From contig NZ_CP107930.1 in NCBI RefSeq assembly GCF_036021035.1, positions 5,046,006 to 5,110,005 on the forward strand: 64,000 nt of DNA, given 5' to 3'. The stretch's first letter is position 1, and each line of letters opens with the position of its first letter. Below the pieces are notes generated by a model, which saw only the letters and a list, made by a program, of their open reading frames with translations, was not told the origin of the DNA and made no database searches. The DNA is from Kineococcus sp. NBC_00420 (GTDB taxonomy: Bacteria; Actinomycetota; Actinomycetes; Actinomycetales; Kineococcaceae). Made by a program: the position numbers and the translations under genes. Below are positions 1 to 8,594 of the stretch, piece by piece.

Positions 1-177
1 GCGCCGGCGGCCTCGCCCTCGGGCGGGGACGCGCGCAAGGACCGGGTGGTCGAGGCCCTGGTCGGGCTGGGTTACCCGCTCAAGCAGGCCGGTGACGTCG
101 TGGAGGTCGTGCTCGACGACGACCTCGACGTGCCGGGCGTCCTGCGGGCGGCGCTGCGCCACCTGTCGGGTCGCTGA
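1..177 (+). CDS. ruvA: RuvA C-terminal end (partial)
   Basis: This is the last 58 codons of an open frame that enters from the left edge and stops with TGA at 175-177, overlapping the ruvB start codon by one base. The end reads like domain III of the Holliday-junction-binding protein RuvA: a small helical bundle around [11 protein letters not shown], followed by a terminal helix. That domain contacts RuvB and modulates its ATPase. The family assignment rests mainly on this C-terminal pattern and on ruvB following with no gap, the usual ruvC-ruvA-ruvB order. The rest of the gene lies outside the window. Confidence 0.85.
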   Translation, partial: APAASPSGGDARKDRVVEALVGLGYPLKQAGDVVEVVLDDDLDVPGVLRAALRHLSGR

Positions 178-1247
178 TGGAGGACCGGCTGGTGACGACG
201 GGGGCCGACGAGCACGAGCGCGCCGCCGAGTCCGCGCTGCGCCCCCACGGTCTCGACGAGTTCGTCGGGCAGAAGGTCGTGCGGGAGCAGCTCGCGCTCG
301 TCCTCGACGCCGCCAAGGCGCGCGGGATGCCCAGCGACCACGTCCTCTTCTCCGGTCCGCCCGGGCTGGGCAAGACGACGCTGGCGATGATCGTGGCCTC
401 CGAGATGGGCGCCCCGTTGCGCCAGTCCAGCGGTCCGGCCATCCAGCACGCGGGGGACCTCGCGGCGGTGCTGAGCTCGCTCGACGAGGGTGAGGTGCTG
501 TTCCTCGACGAGATCCACCGGATGGCCCGCCCGGCCGAGGAGATGCTCTACATCGCCATGGAGGACTACCGCGTCGACGTCATCGTCGGCAAGGGCGCGG
601 GGGCCACGGCGATCCCGCTGGAGCTGCCGAAGTTCACCCTGGTCGGGGCGACGACCCGGGCCGGCCTGCTCCCGGCGCCGCTGCGCGACCGGTTCGGCTT
701 CACCGGCTACCTCGACTTCTACACGCCCGCGGAGCTCGTGCAGGTGTTGCGCCGCAGCGCTTCCCTGCTCGGGGTGCAGCTCACCGCGGAGGGGGCCGCC
801 GAGATCGGCGGCCGCTCGCGGGGGACGCCCCGCATCGCCAACCGGTTGCTGCGCCGGGTCCGCGACTGGGCGCAGGTGCGGGGGTCGGGGATCGTCGACC
901 GGCACGCGGCCCGGGCGGCGCTGGAGGTCTACGAGGTCGACGAGCGCGGCCTGGACCGCCTTGACCGCGCCGTGCTCGACGCGTTGTGCCGGCGCTTCGG
1001 CGGCGGGCCGGTGGGTCTCTCGACCCTGGCCGTCGTCGTGGGGGAGGAGGCCGAGACCGTCGAGACGGTCGCCGAGCCCTTCCTGGTGCGCGAGGGGCTG
1101 CTGGGACGGACCCCGCGGGGTCGGATCGCCCTGCCCGACACCTGGGCCCACCTGGGACTCACCCCGCCCCGCAACGCGCCCGTGGGGACGGCCTGGGCGT
1201 TCGCTCCCGAGGGCGACGAGACCGACGAGGACCCCTCGCAACCCTGA
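177..1247 (+). CDS. ruvB: Holliday junction branch migration DNA helicase RuvB
   Basis: RuvB is the hexameric AAA+ motor that drives branch migration of Holliday junctions held by RuvA. The 356-residue product has normal family length. Walker A is GPPGLGKTT at about residues 60-68, Walker B is FLDEIH at 109-114, a sensor segment GATTRAGLL lies near 157, and the arginine-finger region PLRDRFG follows. The C-terminal third is the winged-helix DNA-binding domain. The ATG overlaps the ruvA stop by one base, so the two are probably translationally coupled. The N-terminus is short and lacks any extra domain. Confidence 0.97.
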   Translation: MEDRLVTTGADEHERAAESALRPHGLDEFVGQKVVREQLALVLDAAKARGMPSDHVLFSGPPGLGKTTLAMIVASEMGAPLRQSSGPAIQHAGDLAAVLSSLDEGEVLFLDEIHRMARPAEEMLYIAMEDYRVDVIVGKGAGATAIPLELPKFTLVGATTRAGLLPAPLRDRFGFTGYLDFYTPAELVQVLRRSASLLGVQLTAEGAAEIGGRSRGTPRIANRLLRRVRDWAQVRGSGIVDRHAARAALEVYEVDERGLDRLDRAVLDALCRRFGGGPVGLSTLAVVVGEEAETVETVAEPFLVREGLLGRTPRGRIALPDTWAHLGLTPPRNAPVGTAWAFAPEGDETDEDPSQP

Positions 1248-1280
1248 GCGTCGCTGGGCTGGGCCGGACGGGTGAGCCTC

Positions 1281-1286
1281 TAGACT
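1281..1286 (+). promoter_or_regulatory. candidate -10 element upstream of yajC
   Basis: TAGACT matches the actinobacterial housekeeping TAnnnT hexamer. It lies 34 bases after the ruvB stop and would give yajC-secDF a leader of roughly 130 nucleotides. No clear -35 box is visible. Confidence 0.4.
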
Positions 1287-1421
1287 CCACGGGCGAGTCG
1301 GTCCCGGGTGGGTCCCTGCGGAACCTCACAGGGCCTCACCGCGTTGGCCCGGCCGTGCCGGCACCGGGTCGGCGCAAGCACCGGTGAGTCGTCGATCCCA
1401 CCGGTGCGGAGAGGTTTTGTC

Positions 1422-1784
1422 GTGGGTGGTGGCAGCAGCCAGCTGATCTTCCTGCTGATCATGGTCGCCCTGTTGGTGTTCATGTTCAGCCGGACGCGCA
1501 AGCAGCAGAAGGCTCAACAGCAGATGCAGACCGGGGTCGCGCCCGGGGCCAGGGTCATGACGACCTCGGGCATGTTCGGGACCGTCGTGGAGATCGAGGG
1601 TGACGAGGTCGTCCTCGAGATCGCCCCCGGCCTGCAGACCCGGTGGACCCGCCGGGCCGTCGCCCGCGTGGTGGCGCCGACCGAGGTGGCTCCCCTCGAG
1701 GAGAGCGTGGACCCGGGCGACGGTGCTCTCAGCCTGCAGAAGCGCGACGACGACACCGCGGGCGGTGCCCCGCGCGCACAGTGA
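1422..1784 (+). CDS. yajC: preprotein translocase accessory subunit YajC
   Basis: YajC is a small bitopic membrane protein that associates with SecDF at the SecYEG translocon. The 120-residue product has a single N-terminal membrane segment (LIFLLIMVALLVFMF, about residues 8-22), a basic patch RTRKQQKAQQQ, and the conserved core GARVMTTSGMFGTVVEIEGD. An acidic, low-complexity C-tail follows. The frame is open upstream to 1308, but GTG at 1422 is preceded by GGAGAGG at 1408-1414 and starts just before the membrane helix, so I chose it. secD and secF follow in the same direction, the standard arrangement. Confidence 0.93.
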   Translation: MGGGSSQLIFLLIMVALLVFMFSRTRKQQKAQQQMQTGVAPGARVMTTSGMFGTVVEIEGDEVVLEIAPGLQTRWTRRAVARVVAPTEVAPLEESVDPGDGALSLQKRDDDTAGGAPRAQ

Positions 1785-1826
1785 CTACTGATAAGACAGC
1801 AGTCGTCCACTAGCAGTGACAAGCTT

Positions 1827-1863
1827 GCGCTGACCGGGTGAACATCCGTCACCCGGTGAGCGC
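1827..1863 (+). promoter_or_regulatory. stem-loop in the yajC-secD intergenic leader
   Basis: A 9-bp perfect stem (1833-1841 with 1849-1857, 7-base loop) is extended by five further pairs (1827-1831 with 1859-1863) after a single G:G mismatch. It ends 17 bases before the secD GTG. It may be an attenuator, partial terminator or processing site that adjusts SecDF relative to YajC; function is inferred from position only. Confidence 0.45.
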
Positions 1864-1879
1864 CGTCCCGAGGTATTGA

Positions 1880-3871
1880 GTGTCCAACGACAGGCCGACG
1901 TCCACCAGCGGGTCCCCGAACCGGCCGCCCCGCGTGCGCCGCGGTGCGCCCATCCGCCGACCCCACCCGGGCCGCACCCTCGCGGTGCTGGTCCTCGTCG
2001 TCGTCGCGATGTTCGCGTCGGTGGCCGCCGGTTCGATCTGGAGCACGGCGAAGTGGTCGCCAGGGTTGGCGCTCGACCTCGAGGGCGGGACCCAGATCGT
2101 CCTGACGCCCCGCTCGACCAACGGCGGGACGGTGCCCACCGAACAGGTCCAGCGCGCGGCCGAGATCATCCGGCAGCGCGTCGACGCCACCGGGCTCAGC
2201 GAGACGGAGGTGTCGGTCCAGGGTGGGCAGAACATCTCCGTCTCCATCCCGGGTCAGGCCACCCGTGAGCAGCTGAACCTCATCTCGCAGTCGGCGCAGA
2301 TGCGCATGCGCGTCGTGCTCTACGACGAGCCCGTCACGCCGGCCGCCACCGGCACGCCCACGGACGGGGCCACCCCGACCGACGGAGCGACGCCCACGGA
2401 CGGTGCGTCGGTGGCCCCCACCGACGGGGCGACCCCGACGGGCGCAGCGACACCGGACCCGACGCAGAGCGCGGACGGCGCCGCCGCCCCCGCCGCGTTG
2501 CAGGCCGCGACGACCGCCCCCACCGACGCCGCCACCGCCGCGGTGACGCCGCCGACGTTGGCCGAGATCGCGACGCCGACCGCCACCCCGGGGCCGGGTC
2601 AGCCCAGCGGCACCCCGGCGGCCTCGCCGACCGACGCGAGCGACTTCGACAACTACCAGACCATCCCGGACCTCGCGGCCCTGTTCCAGAACCTGGACTG
2701 CTCCGACCCGGCCCAGCGCGGGCGGGGCATCGCCGACGACCCGACCAAGGTGCTCGTCACCTGCAGCCAGGACGGCACGTTCAAGTACGTCCTCGGCCCG
2801 GCCGAGCTCGAGGGCACGCAGCTCACCAGCGCGGTCGCCACGACCGCGACGAACAGCTCCGGCGTGAACACCGGCCAGTGGGTCGTGCGGTTGAAGTTCA
2901 ACAGCGCGGGTGCCGACGCGTTCTCGAAGCTCACCACCCGCATCTCGACGCTGCCTTCGCCGCAGAACCAGTTCGCGGCGGTCCTCGACGGCCTGGTCAT
3001 CACCGCTCCCACGGTGTCCCAGCGCTTCGGAGCCGACGTCGACATCGAGGGGAACTTCACCCAGGCCAGTGCCGAGGCGCTGGCCCAGCAGCTGCAGTTC
3101 GGCGCGCTGCCGGTGTCGTTCGTCGTGCAGACCCAGGAGCAGGTCTCCGCGACCCTCGGCTCGGAGCAGTTGCGCCACGGGCTGCTCGCCGGGTTGATCG
3201 GTCTGATCCTCGTCGTCGCCTACTCGCTGGTCCAGTACCGCGCGCTGGGCCTGGTGACCATCGGCAGCCTCGTGCTGGCGGCGGCGCTGAACTTCGGGGT
3301 CATCCTGCTGCTGAGCTGGCTGCAGGGTTTCCGGCTCAGCCTGGCCGCGATCGCCGGGCTCATCGTCGCCATCGGCATCACCGCCGACTCGTTCATCCTG
3401 TTCTTCGAACGCGTCCGCGACGAGATCCGCGACGGCCGCATCCTGTCCTCCGCCGTCGAGGCCGGCTGGTTCCGCGCCCGGCGCACGATCCTCGTCTCCG
3501 ACGCGGTCAGCCTGCTCTCGGCCGTGGTCCTCTACGTCCTCGCCGTCGGCAACGTCCGGGGGTTCGCCTACACCCTGGGCATCACGACGATCATCGACGT
3601 CGCGATCGTGATCCTCTTCACCCACCCCGTCGTCGCACTGCTGGCGAAGACGAAGTTCTTCGGCGGTGGGCACAAGTGGTCCGGTTTCGACCCCGAACAC
3701 CTCGGGTCCGTCGTGGCCCGGGTCGCCCTGCACCACGGCGAGCACCGGCCCACCGTGGCCGAACGCCGTGCGGCGGAACGGGAGAAGGCCCGGGCGACGT
3801 CCGGGTCGGGCAGCGGTCAGGGTGAGGGCGAGCCGGACGCCGGCCGCGACGAGAACGAGGCGGGTTCCTGA
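1880..3871 (+). CDS. secD: protein translocase subunit SecD with long Ala/Pro/Thr insert
   Basis: SecD is the RND-type Sec translocon subunit that, with SecF, uses the proton motive force to pull exported proteins out of the channel. The first membrane helix is at about residues 33-51, the P1 periplasmic domain begins with LDLEGGTQIVL, and five more helices fill about residues 430-590. They include the conserved stretch AGLIVAIGITADSFILFFER. At 663 residues it is longer than average because of an insert at about 149-253, rich in Pro, Thr, Ala and Gly with repeats of TDGATP. The start is GTG at 1880. The stop overlaps the secF ATG. The C-terminal tail is charged. Confidence 0.95.
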   Translation: MSNDRPTSTSGSPNRPPRVRRGAPIRRPHPGRTLAVLVLVVVAMFASVAAGSIWSTAKWSPGLALDLEGGTQIVLTPRSTNGGTVPTEQVQRAAEIIRQRVDATGLSETEVSVQGGQNISVSIPGQATREQLNLISQSAQMRMRVVLYDEPVTPAATGTPTDGATPTDGATPTDGASVAPTDGATPTGAATPDPTQSADGAAAPAALQAATTAPTDAATAAVTPPTLAEIATPTATPGPGQPSGTPAASPTDASDFDNYQTIPDLAALFQNLDCSDPAQRGRGIADDPTKVLVTCSQDGTFKYVLGPAELEGTQLTSAVATTATNSSGVNTGQWVVRLKFNSAGADAFSKLTTRISTLPSPQNQFAAVLDGLVITAPTVSQRFGADVDIEGNFTQASAEALAQQLQFGALPVSFVVQTQEQVSATLGSEQLRHGLLAGLIGLILVVAYSLVQYRALGLVTIGSLVLAAALNFGVILLLSWLQGFRLSLAAIAGLIVAIGITADSFILFFERVRDEIRDGRILSSAVEAGWFRARRTILVSDAVSLLSAVVLYVLAVGNVRGFAYTLGITTIIDVAIVILFTHPVVALLAKTKFFGGGHKWSGFDPEHLGSVVARVALHHGEHRPTVAERRAAEREKARATSGSGSGQGEGEPDAGRDENEAGS

Positions 3872-4863
3872 TGGGCATGGCGCAACTGGGCAACCGGCTC
3901 TACACCGGTGAGTCCTCCTTCGACTTCGTCGGCCGCCGCAAGCTGTGGTTCCTCATCGCGGGTGCACTCGTGCTGATCTCGGCGATCCTGCTGGTCAAGC
4001 CCGGACTCACCTACGGCATCGAGTTCGAGGGGGGCGCGGAGTTCCGCGTCTCCGGGACCACGAACCAGGACGCCGCCCGCGAGGCGGTCCAGGCGGTCCT
4101 CCCGGACGCCGTGCCGACGGTGACCACCGTCGGCGGGAACGGGCTCCGGGTCCAGACCGAGACGGTCAGCACGACGCAGCTCGACGAGATCCGGGCCGAG
4201 CTCGCGCAGAAGCTCGGGGTCTCCCAGAACGACGTGAACCCCTCGAGCATCGGTCCGAGCTGGGGTGCTGACGTGACCAACAAGGCCCTCACCGGTCTGA
4301 TCGTCTTCCTCGTCATCGTGTCCATCGTCATGGCGCTGTACTTCCGGGCCTGGACGATGGCGATCGCCTCGCTCGTCGCGCTGTTCCACGACCTGCTGAT
4401 CACCGCCGGGGTCTACGCCCTCGTCGGCTTCGAGGTCACGCCGGCCTCGGTGATCGGGTTCCTGACGATCCTCGGCTACTCGCTCTACGACACCGTCGTG
4501 GTCTTCGACAAGGTCCGCGAGAACACCGACGGCGCCTTCCTCAAGAAGGACCGCACCTTCGGTGACGCGGCCAACCTCGCGATCAACCAGACCGTCGTGC
4601 GTTCGGTGAACACGACCGTCGTCGCCCTGCTGCCCGTCGCCGCGATCCTCTTCATCGGGGACCTGCTGCTCGGCGCGGGCACGCTGCGCGACATCAGTCT
4701 CGCGTTGTTCGTCGGCATGCTCGTCGGGGCGTACTCGTCGATCTTCGTCGCCACGCCGCTGCTGGTCGTGCTCCGCTCCCGCGAGGCGCGGGTCAGGCAG
4801 CTCGACCGCGACGTCCGCGAGGGCGTCACCGCCGAACCCGTCACCGCGGGCGACCCCGCGTGA
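3871..4863 (+). CDS. secF: protein translocase subunit SecF
   Basis: SecF is the partner of SecD in the proton-driven export motor. The 330-residue protein has membrane helix 1 at about 25-42, the signature YGIEFEGGAEFRV just after it, a small extracytoplasmic domain, and five C-terminal helices containing the family motif LGYSLYDTVVVFDKVREN. The ATG overlaps the secD TGA by one base, so translation is probably coupled. Its own stop overlaps the apt GTG. Length and all core motifs are normal. Confidence 0.96.
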   Translation: MGMAQLGNRLYTGESSFDFVGRRKLWFLIAGALVLISAILLVKPGLTYGIEFEGGAEFRVSGTTNQDAAREAVQAVLPDAVPTVTTVGGNGLRVQTETVSTTQLDEIRAELAQKLGVSQNDVNPSSIGPSWGADVTNKALTGLIVFLVIVSIVMALYFRAWTMAIASLVALFHDLLITAGVYALVGFEVTPASVIGFLTILGYSLYDTVVVFDKVRENTDGAFLKKDRTFGDAANLAINQTVVRSVNTTVVALLPVAAILFIGDLLLGAGTLRDISLALFVGMLVGAYSSIFVATPLLVVLRSREARVRQLDRDVREGVTAEPVTAGDPA

Positions 4864-5417
4864 GCCGGGTGCTGACCGTGCCCGACGCCGAGCGCGTCGC
4901 GGCCACGGTGGTCGCCGGCTTCCGCGACGTCCCCGACTTCCCCGAACCGGGAGTCGTCTTCAAGGACATCACCCCGCTGCTGGCCGACGCGTCGGCGTTC
5001 GCGACGGTCGTCGCGGCGCTGGCGGAGGTGGCCCGGGCGACCGGCGCCACCGCCGTGGCGGGGATCGAGGCCCGCGGGTTCATGCTCGCCGCCCCGGCCG
5101 CCGAACGCGCCGGGCTGGGGTTCTGGCCGATCCGCAAGGCCGGGAAGCTGCCCGCGCCCGTGCACCGGCGCGACTACGCCCTGGAGTACGGCACCGCCGC
5201 CCTGGAGCTGTCCGCGCACACCGTCGGTGCGGGGGAGCGGGTCCTCGTCGTCGACGACGTCCTGGCCACCGGCGGAACGGCCCGCGCGGCGTGCGAGCTG
5301 CTGGAGGAGGCCGGGGCCGAGGTGGTCGGCCTGGCCGTGCTGCTCGAACTGGGGTTCCTCGACGGTCGTCCGCAGCTGGGCCAGCGGCCCGTGCTGGCCC
5401 TGCACACCGAGGCCTGA
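4860..5417 (+). CDS. apt: adenine phosphoribosyltransferase
   Basis: This enzyme converts adenine plus PRPP to AMP in purine salvage. The 185-residue product carries the PRPP-binding motif VLVVDDVLATGGT at about residues 127-139, the Apt-specific start of the core (FPEPGVVFKDITPLL), and the segment AGIEARGFMLA. The GTG start overlaps the secF stop by four bases, which puts it in the yajC-secDF transcript. The order secD-secF-apt-rel is widely conserved in Actinobacteria. An upstream in-frame start would fall inside secF. Confidence 0.95.
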   Translation: MSRVLTVPDAERVAATVVAGFRDVPDFPEPGVVFKDITPLLADASAFATVVAALAEVARATGATAVAGIEARGFMLAAPAAERAGLGFWPIRKAGKLPAPVHRRDYALEYGTAALELSAHTVGAGERVLVVDDVLATGGTARAACELLEEAGAEVVGLAVLLELGFLDGRPQLGQRPVLALHTEA

Positions 5418-5460
5418 GCGCAGGTCGGCCCGTCCTCCTCCCCTTCCGTCCGCGTTCACC

Positions 5461-5466
5461 TAGACT
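5461..5466 (+). promoter_or_regulatory. candidate -10 element of the RelA/SpoT gene
   Basis: TAGACT lies 26 bases before the ATG at 5493, in the 75-base gap after apt. The purine-rich CGGAGGGG at about 5480-5487 would be the ribosome binding site. No obvious -35 hexamer is visible. Confidence 0.4.
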
Positions 5467-5492
5467 GGTGCCCGGACGAACGGAGGGGCGAC

Positions 5493-7931
5493 ATGGCCGA
5501 CGGCACCGAGACTCACGCCACTGCCACGAGTGCGCCCGACACACCGGCGCAGGTGGAATCCCCGACGCAGGGGTCCGTGGTCCCCGCACCGGCACCGCAA
5601 CGCCGTCCCCCCACGGGCCGACCCAACGGGCCGGAACGACGTCGCGGCACGGAGGCGCAGCACACCGGTCCGGTCACCGCCGGGCGGATGCTCTCGCGCC
5701 TCGCGCGCTTCGGTCAGCACCGCCAGTCCAGCGTCTCGCCCGTGCTGGAACCGCTGCTGCGCACCGTCTCCAACACCCACCCGAAGGCGGACCTGTCCGT
5801 CGTCGAGAAGGCCTTCGACCGCGCCGAGCGCGCGCACGACGGCCAGCGCCGCAAGAGCGGCGACCCCTACATCACCCACCCCGTCGCGGTCGCGACGATC
5901 CTCGCCGAGCTCGGCATGACCCCGTCGACGCTCGCCGCGGCGCTGCTGCACGACACCGTCGAGGACACCGACTACACGCTGGCGAACCTGCGCGCCGACT
6001 TCGGTGACGAGATCGCCGTCCTCGTCGACGGCGTCACGAAGCTCGACAAGGTCACCTACGGCGACGCCGCGCAGGCCGAGACCGTCCGCAAGATGGTCGT
6101 GGCGATGGCCAAGGACATCCGCGTCCTGGTCATCAAGCTCGCCGACCGCCTCCACAACGCCCGGACCTGGCGCTACGTGTCGGCGGCCTCGGCGGAGAAG
6201 AAGGCCCGCGAGACCCTCGAGATCTACGCCCCCCTGGCCCACCGCCTGGGCATGAACACCATCAAGTGGGAGCTGGAGGACCTGTCGTTCGCGACGGTCT
6301 ACCCCAAGGTCTTCGACGAGATCGTCCGCCTCGTGGCCGACCGGGCGCCCGCGCGCGAGGAGTACCTGCAGGGCGTCCGCGAACAGATCGAGGACGACCT
6401 CAAGAGCGCACGGGTGCGGGCGACGGTCACCGGCCGGCCCAAGCACTACTACTCGATCTACCAGAAGATGATCGTGCGCGGCCGCGACTTCGCCGAGATC
6501 TACGACCTCGTCGGGGTGCGGGTCCTGGTCGACTCCGTCCGCGACTGCTACGCCGTCCTCGGTGCGCTGCACGCGCGCTGGAACCCGGTCCCCGGCCGGT
6601 TCAAGGACTACATCGCGATGCCCAAGTTCAACATGTACCAGTCGCTGCACACGACGGTCATCGGGCCCGAGGGCAAGCCCGTCGAGATCCAGATCCGCAC
6701 CTACAACATGCACCAGCGCGCCGAGTACGGCGTCGCGGCGCACTGGAAGTACAAGGACGATCCGAACGCCGTCGGCGGCGGCGGGGCGCAGAACGAGATG
6801 GACTGGCTGAAGGCCGTCGTCGACTGGCAGCGCGAGTCCGCCTCCAGCGACTTCCTCGACGACCTGCGCTGGGAGATCAACGCCGGTCAGGTGTTCGTCT
6901 TCACCCCCAAGGGCGACGTGCAGGAACTGCCGGCCGGTTCCACCCCGGTCGACTTCGCCTACGCCGTGCACACCGAGGTCGGCCACCGCACGATGGGCGC
7001 CCGCGTCAACGGCCGCCTCGTCCCGCTGGAGTCGACCCTCGACAACGGCGACCTCGTCGAGATCTTCACCTCCAAGGCCGACGGCGCCGGGCCCAGCCGC
7101 GACTGGCTGCAGTTCGTCAAGAGCCCGCGAGCGCGCAACAAGATCAAGCAGCACTTCTCGAAGGAACGGCGCGAGGAGGCGATCGAGGACGGCAAGGACG
7201 AGATCGCCCGGGCGATGCGCAAGCAGCACCTGCCGTTGCAGCGTCTGCTGTCCCACGACTCGCTGCTCGTCGTCGCCCGCGAGCTGAACCACCCCGACGT
7301 CTCGGCGCTCTACGCGGCGGTGGGGGAGCGTCACGTCTCCGCGGCCCACGTCGTCGAGAAGCTCATCGCCGCCGTCGGCGGGGAGGCCGCCGCCGAGGAG
7401 GACCTCGCGGAGGCGACCACTCCGGGCCAGACCCGGCCGAGTCGCAGCAGCGGTGACGCCGGGGTCGTCGTGGCCGGTGCGGACGACGTGTGGGTCAAGC
7501 TCGCCCGGTGTTGCACGCCCGTGCCGCAGGACCCGATCGTCGGGTTCGTCACCCGGGGTGCCGGTGTCTCGGTGCACCGGGAGGACTGCGAGAACGTGAC
7601 GATGCTGCGCAACGAGCCCGAGCGGATCGTCGACGTGCAGTGGGCCTCGGCCATCGCGACCGGTCAGACCCGGCTCTTCCTGGTGCAGATCCAGGTCGAG
7701 GCGCTGGACCGGGCGCGTCTGCTCTCCGACGTCACCCGGGTCCTCTCGGACAACCACGTGAACATCCTGTCCGCGACGGTGTCGACGAGCCGGGACCGGG
7801 TGGCCCTGTCGAAGTTCTCCTTCGAGATGGCCGAACCGAACCACCTCAGCCAGGTGCTGAACGCGGTGCGCCGCGTCGACGGGGTCTTCGACGCCTACCG
7901 GGTCATGGCGTCGCGTCCGACGAAGGCCTGA
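5493..7931 (+). CDS. relA: bifunctional (p)ppGpp synthetase/hydrolase (RelA/SpoT homologue)
   Basis: This enzyme makes and degrades (p)ppGpp, the stringent-response alarmone. The 812-residue product has a low-complexity N-terminal extension of about 85 residues. The HD hydrolase domain follows, with its metal-binding segment LLHDTVEDT at about 151-159 and upstream [12 protein letters not shown] both intact. The synthetase domain contains [18 protein letters not shown] near 369, and RFKD is the loop form typical of bifunctional enzymes. A TGS domain starts near 467 ([17 protein letters not shown]), and a zinc-finger/helical region with RCCTPVP and a C-terminal ACT domain (about 727-800) complete the long-RSH layout. 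Both catalytic halves look active. Confidence 0.95.
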   Translation: MADGTETHATATSAPDTPAQVESPTQGSVVPAPAPQRRPPTGRPNGPERRRGTEAQHTGPVTAGRMLSRLARFGQHRQSSVSPVLEPLLRTVSNTHPKADLSVVEKAFDRAERAHDGQRRKSGDPYITHPVAVATILAELGMTPSTLAAALLHDTVEDTDYTLANLRADFGDEIAVLVDGVTKLDKVTYGDAAQAETVRKMVVAMAKDIRVLVIKLADRLHNARTWRYVSAASAEKKARETLEIYAPLAHRLGMNTIKWELEDLSFATVYPKVFDEIVRLVADRAPAREEYLQGVREQIEDDLKSARVRATVTGRPKHYYSIYQKMIVRGRDFAEIYDLVGVRVLVDSVRDCYAVLGALHARWNPVPGRFKDYIAMPKFNMYQSLHTTVIGPEGKPVEIQIRTYNMHQRAEYGVAAHWKYKDDPNAVGGGGAQNEMDWLKAVVDWQRESASSDFLDDLRWEINAGQVFVFTPKGDVQELPAGSTPVDFAYAVHTEVGHRTMGARVNGRLVPLESTLDNGDLVEIFTSKADGAGPSRDWLQFVKSPRARNKIKQHFSKERREEAIEDGKDEIARAMRKQHLPLQRLLSHDSLLVVARELNHPDVSALYAAVGERHVSAAHVVEKLIAAVGGEAAAEEDLAEATTPGQTRPSRSSGDAGVVVAGADDVWVKLARCCTPVPQDPIVGFVTRGAGVSVHREDCENVTMLRNEPERIVDVQWASAIATGQTRLFLVQIQVEALDRARLLSDVTRVLSDNHVNILSATVSTSRDRVALSKFSFEMAEPNHLSQVLNAVRRVDGVFDAYRVMASRPTKA

Positions 7932-8532
7932 CCTCCTCCCGCGGGCGGGGTGCCCGCGGGAGGTCGAGGGCCCGGCGGGCGGTGCGCACCCCGCCGCGCC
8001 CGCGGGCCCGGTCGCTGGCGTCCCGGAGGTCGCCGTCCGCCAGCAGTCCCGCGTCGAGCATCCGCTCGCGCAGCCACGGTGCGCGGTGGGGTCGGACGGC
8101 GGCGACGTCGAGCAGCGTGCGGGCGGGCGTCGTGAGGGCCAGCCCCGCGAGGTCCTGCACGTCACCGGGTGCGGGCCGCACCCGGGAGAAGCTCAAGCGC
8201 AGCGGAGCGTGGGGGAGTTCGGGGAGTCGCCCGCCCGCGACCTGGACCTCGTGCGGTGCGGGCAGCGGTCGGCCCAGGTGCACCCAAGCCGCGGCGTCGG
8301 CGATGACCACGACACCAGTGGGGACGAACAGCGCGAGGGCGCGGGCGCGCAGGGCCGCGTCCAGGGTCACGTCGGCCGCGAGGATCACGTCCCCGACGAC
8401 CTGCTGCAGGAGCCCGTCGCGGACCTCACGGTCAGCCGCCGCCGCTGCGGCCCGACCCTGCGGTCGCCACGGGGTGTCACCGTTGCCGGCGGCACCTCGG
8501 ACCAGGACGGAGGTCAACCACTCGTCGCGCAC
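7903..8532 (-). CDS. AbiEi/DUF559-family-like protein lacking the nuclease end
   Basis: The function is not established. The predicted 209-residue product resembles the middle of actinobacterial proteins annotated as type IV toxin-antitoxin AbiEi-like antitoxins. The shared parts are [14 protein letters not shown], then an [17 protein letters not shown] helix and a [15 protein letters not shown] helix. In those families this leads into a DUF559/Vsr-like nuclease, which is missing here. I took GTG at 8532 as the start because longer versions run into the DUF349 gene. The last 29 bases overlap the end of the convergent RelA gene, whose terminator hairpin lies inside this coding sequence. No partner toxin gene is adjacent. 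Confidence 0.55.
   Translation of the reverse strand: MRDEWLTSVLVRGAAGNGDTPWRPQGRAAAAAADREVRDGLLQQVVGDVILAADVTLDAALRARALALFVPTGVVVIADAAAWVHLGRPLPAPHEVQVAGGRLPELPHAPLRLSFSRVRPAPGDVQDLAGLALTTPARTLLDVAAVRPHRAPWLRERMLDAGLLADGDLRDASDRARGRGGVRTARRALDLPRAPRPREEVRPSSDATP
7935..7963. terminator. perfect 12-bp hairpin after the RelA gene
   Basis: 7935-7946 pairs perfectly with 7952-7963 around a 5-base loop, starting four bases after the RelA stop codon. It has no T-tract, which is common for terminators in high-GC Actinobacteria. It sits inside the 3' end of the convergent gene on the minus strand. Confidence 0.6.
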
Positions 8533-8594
8533 GCCACCCAGTCCACACCGTGGACGGGGACGTGCGCGACGAACGGCTCGGACCTGTGGACAGC

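Noticed and set aside
1514-3745. 743-codon minus-strand frame opposite yajC-secD
   Set aside because: It mirrors the codon pattern of secD in a GC-rich genome, is low-complexity Arg/Gly/Asp, and lies over well-supported genes.
5460-8165. 901-codon minus-strand frame opposite the RelA gene
   Set aside because: Antisense shadow; its sequence is Val/Asp/His/Arg repeats with no motif.
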